Positions 1-7,842 of a DNA stretch of 11,813 bases are shown here, piece by piece (position 1 is the stretch's first letter; each line of letters opens with the position of its first letter). The translations under genes were made by a program, and so were the position numbers. The notes beneath the pieces were generated by a model. That model was not told the DNA's origin. It did not search any database and saw only the letters and a list, made by a program, of their open reading frames with translations. Source of the stretch: Frankiaceae bacterium (GTDB lineage Bacteria; Actinomycetota; Actinomycetes; Mycobacteriales; SCTD01); NCBI GenBank assembly GCA_026786045.1, contig JAJAYV010000351.1, positions 1-11,813 of the forward strand. The letters are read 5' to 3'.

Positions 1-1262
1 ACCCCGCCCCGGCGCCGCCGGCCGAGCCGGTGGCCACGATGGAGCTGCGCGTCGCGCCCGAGCCGGTCGACGACGGCTTGGACGGCGGTCCGGGGCCGTA
101 CGACCGGCGCGCGGACGACCAGCGGTCGTACTCCGGGGCCTTCGGCGACTCCTACGGCGGGAGCGACAACGTCCGTCCCTTCCCGGGCCGGCCGCCCGGT
201 GACGCGGGCCGTCCGCCGGCCGAGCCGGCCCGGCTGAACCCGAAGTACGCCTTTGAGACCTTCGTCATCGGCGCCTCGAACCGGTTCGCCCACGCCGCGG
301 CCGTCGCGGTCGCCGAGGCGCCGGCCAAGGCGTACAACCCGCTGTTCATCTACGGCGAGAGCGGGCTGGGCAAGACCCACCTGCTGCACGCGATCGGGCA
401 CTACGCCCAGCACCTGTTCGCCGGTGCGCGCGTGCGCTACGTGAGCTCCGAGGAGTTCACCAACGACTTCATCAACTCGATCCGCGACAGCAAGGCCGAG
501 ACCTTCCGCCGGCGCTACCGCGACGTGGACATCCTGCTCGTGGACGACATCCAGTTCCTCGAGCACAAGGAGGGGACACAGGAGGAGTTCTTCCACACCT
601 TCAACACCCTCCACAACGCCAACAAGCAGATCGTCATCAGCTCCGACCGGCCGCCCAAGCAGCTGTCGACCCTTGAGGACCGGCTGCGCACGCGGTTCGA
701 GTGGGGCCTGATCACCGACGTGCAACCGCCCGACCTCGAGACCCGCATCGCGATCCTGCGCAAGAAGGCCGCGCAGGACCGGCTGGCGGCGCCGCCGGAC
801 GTGCTGGAGTTCATCGCCAGCAAGATCTCTCGCAACATCCGCGAGCTCGAAGGCGCGCTCATCCGCGTGACGGCGTTCGCCTCGCTCAACCGGCAGACCG
901 TCGACCTGGCGCTGGCCGAGGTGGTCCTCAAGGACCTCATCCCGGCCGACGGCGGCCCCGAGATCACCGGGGCCACCATCATGGCGGCCACGGCGGAGTA
1001 CTTCGGGCTGACGATGGAGGACCTGTGCGGGTCGTCCCGCTCGCGGGTGCTCGTGACGGCCCGGCAGATCGCGATGTACCTGTGCCGCGAGCTCACCGAC
1101 CTCTCACTGCCCAAGATCGGCCAGATGTTCGGCGGGCGCGACCACACCACGGTCATCCACGCCGACCGCAAGATCCGCGCGCAGATGCCGGAGCGCCGTG
1201 CGACCTACAACCAGGTCGCCGAGCTGACCAACCGCATCAAGACCCGGTCTCGCAGCTCGTGA
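1..1262 (+). CDS. dnaA: Chromosomal replication initiator protein DnaA (5'-truncated by window edge)
   Basis: DnaA is the AAA+ initiator that binds DnaA boxes in oriC, melts the origin and recruits the helicase. The frame is open to the window edge (first full codon at 3), so the 419 visible residues lack domain I and part of the linker. The first ~75 residues are a Pro/Gly/Asp-rich domain II linker. Domain III begins near 'NPKYAFETFVIG'. The Walker A motif GESGLGKT is at 354-377, and the Walker B aspartates of 'LLVDDIQF' are at about 543-548. Sensor 1 reads 'SSDRPP' and is followed by the arginine-finger segment 'RLRTRFEWGL'. Domain IV carries the DnaA signature GGRDHTTV (1131-1154), which reads the DnaA box. 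GTG 30 and ATG 39 are internal codons, because actinobacterial DnaA is normally well over 450 residues and no domain I follows them. oriC starts directly after the stop. Identity is certain. Confidence 0.98.
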   Translation, partial: PAPAPPAEPVATMELRVAPEPVDDGLDGGPGPYDRRADDQRSYSGAFGDSYGGSDNVRPFPGRPPGDAGRPPAEPARLNPKYAFETFVIGASNRFAHAAAVAVAEAPAKAYNPLFIYGESGLGKTHLLHAIGHYAQHLFAGARVRYVSSEEFTNDFINSIRDSKAETFRRRYRDVDILLVDDIQFLEHKEGTQEEFFHTFNTLHNANKQIVISSDRPPKQLSTLEDRLRTRFEWGLITDVQPPDLETRIAILRKKAAQDRLAAPPDVLEFIASKISRNIRELEGALIRVTAFASLNRQTVDLALAEVVLKDLIPADGGPEITGATIMAATAEYFGLTMEDLCGSSRSRVLVTARQIAMYLCRELTDLSLPKIGQMFGGRDHTTVIHADRKIRAQMPERRATYNQVAELTNRIKTRSRSS

Positions 1263-1289
1263 TCCAGATCACCCCGGTCCTGCACAGTG

Positions 1290-1298
1290 TGTGGACAA
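1290..1298 (-). promoter_or_regulatory. DnaA box 1 (TTGTCCACA on - strand)
   Basis: TGTGGACAA on the + strand is the reverse complement of TTGTCCACA, the GC-organism form of the DnaA box TTATCCACA. It is 27 bp after the dnaA stop codon. Confidence 0.9.
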
Positions 1299-1301
1299 CC
1301 C

Positions 1302-1310
1302 TGTGGACAA
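1302..1310 (-). promoter_or_regulatory. DnaA box 2 (TTGTCCACA on - strand)
   Basis: An identical copy of box 1 in the same orientation, with its start 12 bp downstream of the start of box 1. Confidence 0.9.
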
Positions 1311-1311
1311 C

Positions 1312-1320
1312 TGTGGACGA
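1312..1320 (-). promoter_or_regulatory. DnaA box 3 (TCGTCCACA on - strand)
   Basis: TGTGGACGA on the + strand. It has the same orientation as boxes 1 and 2 and starts 10 bp after box 2, giving a head-to-tail triplet on roughly the same helical face. Confidence 0.85.
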
Positions 1321-1334
1321 CGCCCGCTGGACCG

Positions 1335-1378
1335 GTGGACGGCGCGGGACGGCCACCCGTCCGTGCACAGCCGTCCAC
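1335..1378. repeat. Nested inverted repeats in the middle of oriC
   Basis: The outer arms GTGGACGGC (1335-1343) and GCCGTCCAC (1370-1378) are perfect 9-bp complements. Inside them GGACGG (1347-1352) and CCGTCC (1357-1362) form a perfect 6-bp stem with a 4-base loop. The outer arms overlap weak DnaA-box-like words, so the symmetry may simply reflect opposed boxes. No function is claimed. Confidence 0.5.
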
Positions 1379-1393
1379 GGACGCACGGGGGTC

Positions 1394-1402
1394 GCGTCCA
1401 CA
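1394..1402 (+). promoter_or_regulatory. DnaA box 4 (GCGTCCACA)
   Basis: GCGTCCACA keeps the conserved GTCCACA core and departs from the consensus in the first two bases. It is on the opposite strand to the left-hand triplet. Confidence 0.65.
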
Positions 1403-1447
1403 GTGGCCGCACACCGCGCCGCGCCGCGTGACCTGCGCGGACGCCGT

Positions 1448-1456
1448 TCGTCCACA
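1448..1456 (+). promoter_or_regulatory. DnaA box 5 (TCGTCCACA)
   Basis: TCGTCCACA is the same word as box 3 but on the + strand. Confidence 0.85.
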
Positions 1457-1603
1457 GGGTCGCAGGCCCCTTCCACTCCTACGAGTACCTCTCCCTCAGG
1501 GACCACCCCTTGGAGTTCTGGGACCGAGGACCTGTGGAGGACCGGCGTCTGGCAGCCTCTGGCCCCCACGCACAGCACGCACCCCACCCCGAAGGACGCA
1601 CAA

Positions 1604-1627
1604 ATGGAGCAGGGCACATGGAGCTGA
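1604..1627 (+). other. Possible 7-codon leader ORF overlapping the dnaN start
   Basis: ATG 1604 opens a frame reading MEQGTWS that stops at 1625-1627, 10 nt inside dnaN. It has its own good ribosome-binding sequence GAAGGA (1591-1596), 7 nt upstream. The dnaN site GGAG lies inside this mini-frame. This could couple dnaN translation to the leader, or could simply be chance. Confidence 0.3.
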
Positions 1628-2784
1628 GGGTCGAGCGCGACGCGCTCGCCGACGCGGTCGTCAGGACGGCCCGGTCGCTGCCGGCCCGCCCGCCGATGCA
1701 GGTCCTGCTCGGCCTGCTGCTCGAGGTCACCCCGGGTGCATCAGGGACAGCTGGCGGCCTGGAGATCTCCGGCTTCGACTACGAGGTCAGCTCGCGGGTC
1801 CGCCTGGACGCCACCGCCGACGAGCCCGGTCGGGTGCTGGTCCCGGGGCGCCTGCTGGCCGACATCGTCCGCTCGCTGCCGGCCCAACCGGTCGACCTGC
1901 GTGTCGAGGGCACCCGCGTGGTCCTGACCTGCGGCCCGGCGCGCTTCACGCTGCCGACGCTGCCGGTGGAGGACTACCCGACGCTGCCGGCGATGCCGGA
2001 CGTCGCGGGCACGCTGGGCGCGGACGTCTTCGCCTCGGCCGTCGCGCAGGTCGCGCTGGCCGCGGGCCGGGACGACACGCTGCCCGTGCTCACCGGCGTG
2101 CGATTCGAGATCGAGGGTGACCAGCTCACCCTGGCCGCGACCGACCGCTACCGGCTCGCGGTGCGCACCCTGCCGTGGCGCCCGGCCGACGCGAGCGTGT
2201 CCACCACCGCGCTCGTCCCGGCGCGGCCGCTGTCCGAGACCGCCCGTGCGCTCACCGCCGGCCCCGAGGTCACGCTCGCGCTGGCCTCCGGCAGCGGCGC
2301 CGAGGGGATGATCGGCTTCGAGGGCGCCGGCCGGCGCACCACGTCGCGGCTGCTCGAGGGCGAGTTCCCGAAGTACCGCTCGCTGCTGCCCAGCGAGAGC
2401 ACTGCCGTGGCCGAGATCGCGACCGCGCCGTTCGCGGAGGCCGTCAAGCGCGTCGCGCTCGTCGCCGCCCGCAACGCGCCGGTACGACTGGGCTTCTCGG
2501 CCGACGGCGTGGTCCTCGAGGCCGGTGGCGCCGACGACGCGCAGGCCAGTGAGCAGCTCGAGTGCTCCTGGGAGGGAAGCGCGAGCGGCGAGCCGTTCCA
2601 GATCGCGTTCAACCCGCAGTACCTGCTCGACGGGCTCGGCGCGGTCGACAGCGACAGCACCACCCTGTCGTTCACCGGCCCCACCCGGCCGGCCGTGCTC
2701 ACGGGCAAGACCGACGCCGACCGGGCGCCGGGCACGCCGGCCGAGTACCGCTACCTGCTCATGCCGGTGCGGCTGTCGGGCTGA
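1618..2784 (+). CDS. dnaN: DNA polymerase III beta subunit (sliding clamp)
   Basis: DnaN is a dimeric ring that encircles DNA and tethers polymerase III and repair proteins at the fork. The 388-residue product has the usual length for three similar clamp domains of about 120-130 residues each. Actinobacterial family hallmarks are visible: an N-terminus like 'MELRVERDALADAV...RSLPARPP', 'LEISGFDYEVSSRV', 'RLLADIVRSLP', the central 'PVLTGVRFEIEGDQLTLAATDRYRLA', the C-terminal 'LLEGEFPKYRSLLP', and the terminal 'YRYLLMPVRL'. ATG 1618 is chosen because it begins the conserved N-terminus and has GGAG at 1606-1609, 8 nt upstream; the same frame is open back to 1510 without family similarity. A short loop (around residues 39-47, 'PGASGTAGG') looks slightly longer than I recall for relatives. 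A seven-codon leader frame overlaps the start. Confidence 0.98.
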   Translation: MELRVERDALADAVVRTARSLPARPPMQVLLGLLLEVTPGASGTAGGLEISGFDYEVSSRVRLDATADEPGRVLVPGRLLADIVRSLPAQPVDLRVEGTRVVLTCGPARFTLPTLPVEDYPTLPAMPDVAGTLGADVFASAVAQVALAAGRDDTLPVLTGVRFEIEGDQLTLAATDRYRLAVRTLPWRPADASVSTTALVPARPLSETARALTAGPEVTLALASGSGAEGMIGFEGAGRRTTSRLLEGEFPKYRSLLPSESTAVAEIATAPFAEAVKRVALVAARNAPVRLGFSADGVVLEAGGADDAQASEQLECSWEGSASGEPFQIAFNPQYLLDGLGAVDSDSTTLSFTGPTRPAVLTGKTDADRAPGTPAEYRYLLMPVRLSG

Positions 2785-2835
2785 TCTGCGGGTAGGCCGG
2801 ACCCACCCCGACGACCCGACGACCGAAGGACACGC

Positions 2836-3837
<1,002 letters not shown>

Positions 3838-3851
3838 GCCCGCGGAGCCCC

Positions 3852-5015
3852 GTGCACGTCAGCCACCTCTCGCTGTCGGACTTCCGGTCCTGGCCGGCCT
3901 TCGAGCTCGAGCTCGGCGCCGGCTCGACGGCGCTGATCGGAGCCAACGGGCAGGGCAAGACCAACCTCGTCGAGGCGCTGGGCTACGTCGCGACGCTCGG
4001 CTCGCACCGCGTCGCGGTCGACGCGCCGCTGGTCCGGGCCGGTGCGGAGCGTGCCGTCGTCCGGGTCCGGGTCGAGCGGGACGGCCGCAGCACGCTGGTC
4101 GAGCTCGAGCTCAACCCCGGCAAGGCCAACCGCGCCCGGGTCAACCGGGCGCCGGTGCCGCGCGCCCGTGAGGTGCTCGGCATTCTGCGCACGGTGCTGT
4201 TCGCCCCCGAGGACCTCTCGCTCGTGCGCGGCGACCCGGCCGAGCGGCGGCGCATGCTCGATGACCTGCTCGTGGCCGCCGCCCCGCGCTACGCCGGTGT
4301 GCGGGCCGACTACGACCGGGTGCTCAAGCAGCGCAACGCCCTGCTCAAGACGGCCAGGTCCGTGCGCGGGCAGCAGGGCCTGGCCCGGCGCTCCGGCGGC
4401 GGCGACATGCGCACGCTCGACGTCTGGGACGCCCACCTCGCCCGCAGCGGCGCCGAGCTGCTGTCGGCGCGACTCGGCCTGGTCGAAGCGCTGCGCCCGC
4501 GGGTGCAGACCGCCTACCGCGCGGTGGCCGTCGGCGGCGAGGGGGTTGGCGGCGAGACGACCCTGGACTACCGCTCCTCGCTCGGCGAGGCGCTGCCAGA
4601 GGGCAACCGCGACCGCGAGCTGCTCACCGCCGCGCTGCTGTCCGAGCTCGCGCGGGTGCGCCCGCAGGAGATCGAGCGCGGCGTCTCGCTGGTCGGACCG
4701 CACCGCGACGACCTGCTGCTCGGCCTGACCGGCCTGCCGGTGAAGGGCTACGCCAGCCATGGCGAGTCCTGGTCGTACGCCCTGGCGCTGCGCCTGGCGT
4801 CCTACGAGCTGCTGCGGGCCGACGGCGGCGAGCCGGTCCTCGTGCTCGACGACGTCTTCGCCGAGCTCGACACCGGCCGTCGGGCCCGGCGCGCCGCGCG
4901 GGTCGCGGGGGCGGAGCAGGTCCTCGTCACGGCCGCGGTGCCGGCCGATGTGCCCGAGTCGCTGGCGGGAAGCCGGTACGACGTGCACGAGGGGACGGTG
5001 ACGCGTGTCCGATGA
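3852..5015 (+). CDS. recF: DNA replication and repair protein RecF
   Basis: RecF is an SMC-like ATPase that, with RecO and RecR, loads RecA at single-strand gaps and stalled forks. The 387-residue product has the normal family length. The N-terminus 'VHVSHLSLSDFRSW' is typical. Walker A is GANGQGKT (residues 30-37). The ABC signature begins SHGE (302-305) and continues 'SWSYALALRLASYELL'. Walker B VLVLDD is at 329-334, followed by 'VFAELD'. GTG 3852 is chosen because it begins the conserved first beta strand and has GGAG at 3844-3847; the frame is open further upstream, but that part overlaps gnd and has no family similarity. The stop overlaps dciA by 11 bp, suggesting translational coupling. 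Confidence 0.97.
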   Translation: MHVSHLSLSDFRSWPAFELELGAGSTALIGANGQGKTNLVEALGYVATLGSHRVAVDAPLVRAGAERAVVRVRVERDGRSTLVELELNPGKANRARVNRAPVPRAREVLGILRTVLFAPEDLSLVRGDPAERRRMLDDLLVAAAPRYAGVRADYDRVLKQRNALLKTARSVRGQQGLARRSGGGDMRTLDVWDAHLARSGAELLSARLGLVEALRPRVQTAYRAVAVGGEGVGGETTLDYRSSLGEALPEGNRDRELLTAALLSELARVRPQEIERGVSLVGPHRDDLLLGLTGLPVKGYASHGESWSYALALRLASYELLRADGGEPVLVLDDVFAELDTGRRARRAARVAGAEQVLVTAAVPADVPESLAGSRYDVHEGTVTRVR

Positions 5016-5535
5016 GTTTGGTGTTCCACGTGGAACCGGGGACGGTGAGCCGAAGGGCCCGGACCTCGCGCGGGCCGCCTTGTCCCGGGCCCGGGCCGCG
5101 GCCAAGGCCAAGGGGCTCTCGCCCGGCGCCCCCCGGCGACGCCGCCCCGAGGTGAGCCGTTCGGGCTCCGGCCCGGACGGGCGCGACCCGGTCCTCTTCG
5201 GTGCGATGATCCGCCGCCTGGTCGCCGAGCGCGGGTGGGAGGAGACCACCACCGCCGCCGGCGTCCTCGCGAACTGGGAGCTGCTCGTCGGGCCGGAGAT
5301 CGCCGACCACTGCCGCCCGCAGTCGCTCACCGACGGTGAGCTGGTGCTTGTGGCGGAGTCCAGCGCCTGGGCCACCCAGCTGCGGCTGCTGACCCGCACC
5401 CTGCAGGCCCGGCTGGCCGACCAGGTCGGCCCGGGGGTCGTGCAGAAGATCGTCGTCCGCGGTCCGGCCCAGGCCGACTGGCGCAAGGGCCCGCGGCGGG
5501 TCCAGGGCCGCGGGCCGCGCGACACCTACGGCTGA
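5005..5535 (+). CDS. dciA: DciA-family (DUF721) replicative helicase loader/activator
   Basis: DUF721 proteins, including the M. tuberculosis homologue between recF and gyrB, are DciA-type proteins that interact with the DnaB helicase at initiation. The 176 residues have a charged, basic, low-complexity N-terminal half (~1-60) and a DUF721 domain (~62-155). The domain includes 'GAMIRRLVAERGWEE', 'NWELLVGPEIADHCRPQSL' and 'GELVLVAESSAWATQLRLL'. The C-terminal tail 'GPRRVQGRGPRDTYG' is of the kind seen in actinomycete homologues. GTG 5005 is preceded by GAGGGGA (4989-4995) and overlaps the end of recF. A parS palindrome lies within codons 6-11, and the codons around it (TTT GGT GTT CCA CGT GGA) are unusually non-GC-ending for this genome. 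Family assignment is strong; the helicase role is taken from the family. Confidence 0.92.
   Translation: MSDEFGVPRGTGDGEPKGPDLARAALSRARAAAKAKGLSPGAPRRRRPEVSRSGSGPDGRDPVLFGAMIRRLVAERGWEETTTAAGVLANWELLVGPEIADHCRPQSLTDGELVLVAESSAWATQLRLLTRTLQARLADQVGPGVVQKIVVRGPAQADWRKGPRRVQGRGPRDTYG
5022..5037. other. parS site (ParB centromere), inside dciA
   Basis: TGTTCCACGTGGAACC matches the bacterial parS pattern TGTTNCACGTGNAACA at all but the last base. The inner 14 bp (5023-5036) are a perfect palindrome identical to the two sites before gyrA. It is about 3.6 kb from the middle of oriC, a normal position for parS. Confidence 0.85.
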
Positions 5536-5666
5536 GCAGCACCTCTCGGTCGAAGGCCGCTCTGGCTCCCGCTGTCCGGGGTTCGTGGTCCCCCACGCGG
5601 GCGACCCTGCGACGCGCCAGCGGCGTCCTGAGGGCCTTCCTCGCCGTCGGCACCCGTCCCGGCGGC

Positions 5667-5672
5667 TATGCT
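5667..5672 (+). promoter_or_regulatory. Candidate -10 element for gyrB
   Basis: TATGCT in the context 'GGCTATGCTGG' resembles an actinobacterial -10 hexamer (TANNNT) and lies ~108 bp before the gyrB start. No good -35 hexamer is visible 16-18 bp upstream, so this is weak. Confidence 0.3.
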
Positions 5673-5708
5673 GGCACTGTCGTCCCTTCGCTCGGGGTCC
5701 AGGCGCCC

Positions 5709-5733
5709 CGCCGGGACGCCCGCGCCGGGACGC
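5709..5733 (+). repeat. 11-bp direct repeat in the gyrB leader
   Basis: CGCCGGGACGC occurs at 5709-5719 and again at 5723-5733, a 14-bp period, between the candidate promoter and the gyrB start. It could be a regulator site or simple GC-rich repetition. Confidence 0.45.
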
Positions 5734-5743
5734 GTGCCCCAGA

Positions 5744-5763
5744 CCCGCCGGCCGCCCGGTGGG
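5744..5763 (+). promoter_or_regulatory. mRNA hairpin just upstream of the gyrB ribosome-binding site
   Basis: CCCGCCGG (5744-5751) can pair with CCGGTGGG (5756-5763): 8 bp including one G-U, with a 4-base loop. It ends 6 nt before the GGAGAG at 5770-5775. It has no U-tract, so it is not a terminator. A role in translation control or RNA stability is possible but unproven. Confidence 0.4.
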
Positions 5764-5779
5764 AGAAGCGGAGAGCCAC

Positions 5780-7777
5780 GTGCCGGAAGAGCAGTCGCCC
5801 GAGGTCCCCACACCCGAGCAAGCGCTGGCCAAGCCGGCCAGGCCGGGCTACAGCGCCAGCTCGATCACGGTGCTCGAGGGCCTCGAGGCGGTCCGCAAGC
5901 GGCCGGGCATGTACATCGGCTCCACCGGCGAGCGCGGTCTGCACCACCTGGTCTACGAGGTGGTCGACAACGCGGTCGACGAGGCGCTGGCCGGCTACTG
6001 CGACGCCATCGGTGTCACCCTGCTGGCCGACGGCGGGGTGCGGGTCAGTGACAACGGCCGCGGCATCCCGGTCGACCTGCACCCGGTGGAGAAGCGCCCC
6101 GCTGTCGAGGTCGTCCTCACCACTCTGCACGCCGGCGGCAAGTTCGACGGCGAGAGCTACGCCGTCTCCGGCGGTCTGCACGGCGTCGGCGCGGCCGTCG
6201 TCAACGCCCTGTCGACCCGGCTCGACGTCGAGATCCGCCGCGACGGCTGGGTCTGGACCCAGACCTACGTCCGCTCGGTCCCCGAGCCGCTGCTCAAGGG
6301 CGCAGCGACCGCCGAGACCGGCAGCACCGTCACCTTCTGGGCCGACGCCGAGATCTTCAGCGAGACGACCTCGTACTCCCGGGAGACGCTGCACCGACGG
6401 CTGCAGGAGATGGCCTTCCTCAACAAGGGCCTGCGGATCGTGCTGCGCGACGAGCGGGCCGACCTGACCGGCGGCGAGGTGGTGGAGAGCGAGTTCCACT
6501 ACCCCGGCGGCCTGGAGGACTACGTCCGCCACCTCAACGCCACGAAGTCGCCGGTGCACCCGACCGTCATCGGGTTCAACGAGGAGACCAGGGGCGGGAT
6601 GCGGATGACCGTTGAGGTCGCCATGCAGTGGAACGACTCCTACTCCGAGTCGGTCTACACCTTTGCCAACACCATCAACACGCACGAGGGCGGCACCCAC
6701 GAGGAGGGCTTCCGCACCGCGCTGACGACGACGTTCAACGACTGGGCGCGCAGCAAGGGCCACATCAAGGAGAAGGAGACCAACCTCGAGGGCTCCGACA
6801 TCCGCGAGGGGCTGACCGCGATCATCAGCTTGAAGCTCGCCGACCCGCAGTTCGAGGGTCAGACCAAGACCAAGCTCGGCAACTCCGAGGCCAAGAGCTT
6901 CGTGCAGAAGGCCACCCGTGAGTGGCTCAAGGACTGGTTCGACCGCAACCCCAACGACGGCAAGATGATCGTCAGCAAGGCCACCCAGGCCGCCCGTGCC
7001 CGCCTGGCCGCCCGGCAGGCCCGCGAGCTCACCCGTCGCAAGGGGCTGCTCGAGTCCTCCTCGTTGCCGGGCAAGCTGGCCGACTGCCAGTCCACCGACC
7101 CGCGCGAATCCGAGCTCTACGTGGTCGAGGGCGACAGCGCCGGCGGCTCGGCCAAGGGCGGCCGCGACTCCAAGTTCCAGGCGATCCTGCCCATCCGCGG
7201 CAAGATCCTGAACGTCGAGAAGGCACGCATCGACCGGGTCCTCAACAACAACGAGGTGCAGGCGATGATCACCGCCCTCGGTACGGGGATCCACGAGGAG
7301 TTCGACATCGCCAAGCTGCGCTACCACAAGGTGGTGCTCATGGCGGACGCCGACGTGGACGGCCAGCACATCCGGACCCTGCTGCTCACGCTGCTGTTCC
7401 GCTTCATGCGCCCGCTCGTCGAGGGCGGCTACGTCTACCTTGCCCAGCCCCCGCTCTACAAGATCAAGTGGGGTCGCGACGAGTTCCAGTACGCCTACTC
7501 CGACCGCGAGCGCGACGGCCTCATCACGGCCGGCCAGGAGGCCGGCAAGAAGCTGCCGAGGGACGCCGTCCAGCGCTTCAAGGGCCTCGGCGAGATGAAC
7601 GCCGACGAGCTGTGGAGCACCACGATGGACCCGGCCGAGCGGGTACTGCTGCAGGTGACGCTCGACGACGCGGCCACCGCCGACGAGCTGTTCGCCACGC
7701 TGATGGGTGAGGACGTCGAGGCCCGGCGCGCGTTCATCCAGCGCAACGCGCGCGACGTGCGGTTCTTGGACATCTAG
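5780..7777 (+). CDS. gyrB: DNA gyrase subunit B
   Basis: GyrB is the ATPase subunit of gyrase (A2B2), which introduces negative supercoils ahead of forks. The 665 residues follow the short actinobacterial/Bacillus plan. The GHKL ATPase domain shows 'YEVVDNAVDEALAGY' with catalytic-type Glu60 and Asn64, 'DNGRGIPV' from Asp91, and GGLHGVGAAVVNALS (131-145). The transducer follows. The TOPRIM domain has EGDSAGG (450-456, metal-binding Glu450) and DADVDG (Asp523, Asp525, Asp527). The C-terminus has 'AQPPLYKIKWG' and 'QRFKGLGEMNADELW'. GTG 5780 is chosen because GGAGAG (5770-5775) precedes it and 'GYSASSITVLEGLEAVRKRPGMYIGS' follows at normal distance; the open frame back to 5585 shows no family similarity. 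Two parS sites separate it from gyrA. Confidence 0.97.
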   Translation: MPEEQSPEVPTPEQALAKPARPGYSASSITVLEGLEAVRKRPGMYIGSTGERGLHHLVYEVVDNAVDEALAGYCDAIGVTLLADGGVRVSDNGRGIPVDLHPVEKRPAVEVVLTTLHAGGKFDGESYAVSGGLHGVGAAVVNALSTRLDVEIRRDGWVWTQTYVRSVPEPLLKGAATAETGSTVTFWADAEIFSETTSYSRETLHRRLQEMAFLNKGLRIVLRDERADLTGGEVVESEFHYPGGLEDYVRHLNATKSPVHPTVIGFNEETRGGMRMTVEVAMQWNDSYSESVYTFANTINTHEGGTHEEGFRTALTTTFNDWARSKGHIKEKETNLEGSDIREGLTAIISLKLADPQFEGQTKTKLGNSEAKSFVQKATREWLKDWFDRNPNDGKMIVSKATQAARARLAARQARELTRRKGLLESSSLPGKLADCQSTDPRESELYVVEGDSAGGSAKGGRDSKFQAILPIRGKILNVEKARIDRVLNNNEVQAMITALGTGIHEEFDIAKLRYHKVVLMADADVDGQHIRTLLLTLLFRFMRPLVEGGYVYLAQPPLYKIKWGRDEFQYAYSDRERDGLITAGQEAGKKLPRDAVQRFKGLGEMNADELWSTTMDPAERVLLQVTLDDAATADELFATLMGEDVEARRAFIQRNARDVRFLDI

Positions 7778-7799
7778 TGAGCCTCGACATCTGACCGGC

Positions 7800-7815
7800 T
7801 GTTCCACGTGGAACA
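7800..7815. other. parS site (ParB centromere), gyrB-gyrA gap, left
   Basis: TGTTCCACGTGGAACA is a perfect 16-bp palindrome matching the parS pattern TGTTNCACGTGNAACA. It starts 23 bp after the gyrB stop. Confidence 0.92.
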
Positions 7816-7842
7816 GCTCCCGTCCCCGCACCGGAGCACCGG

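Larger units (their letters stand above)
1263..1617. other. oriC: Chromosomal replication origin (oriC) between dnaA and dnaN
   Basis: This 355-bp non-coding stretch lies between dnaA and dnaN, the usual oriC position in actinobacteria. It is rich in TGTGGACAA / TCGTCCACA words. There are five strong boxes (1290-1298, 1302-1310 and 1312-1320 on -; 1394-1402 and 1448-1456 on +). Weaker matches occur at 1334-1342 (-, GGTGGACGG on the + strand), 1371-1379 (+, CCGTCCACG) and 1533-1541 (-, TGTGGAGGA on the + strand). Box orientation flips near 1345. I see no clear AT-rich unwinding element; the whole stretch stays GC-rich, so the melting site cannot be placed from sequence alone. It may also hold the dnaN promoter, but I cannot identify one. 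Confidence 0.92.
5536..5779. other. dciA-gyrB intergenic region (gyrB leader)
   Basis: This 244-bp gap has no convincing gene. It holds a candidate -10 element (5667-5672), an 11-bp direct repeat (5709-5719 and 5723-5733), a hairpin (5744-5763) and the gyrB ribosome-binding site (5770-5775). A short CGTGG-TCCC-CCACG hairpin at 5584-5597 is too weak to call a terminator. Confidence 0.6.

Noticed and set aside
1510..1617. N-terminal extension of dnaN to a TTG at 1510
   Set aside because: The added 36 residues do not resemble DnaN, and they would overlap the origin region. ATG 1618 starts the conserved N-terminus and has a ribosome-binding site.
5584..5597. Hairpin CGTGG-TCCC-CCACG after dciA as a terminator
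   Set aside because: The stem is only 5 bp and no T-tract follows. It is not distinguishable from chance in GC-rich DNA.
5585..5779. N-terminal extension of gyrB to 5585
   Set aside because: The added residues are Arg/Pro-rich without family similarity. GTG 5780 has GGAGAG upstream and gives the normal GyrB length.
5777..5782. CACGTG core at the gyrB start as a parS site
   Set aside because: The flanking bases (GC and CC) do not match the parS arms; only the 6-bp core is shared.
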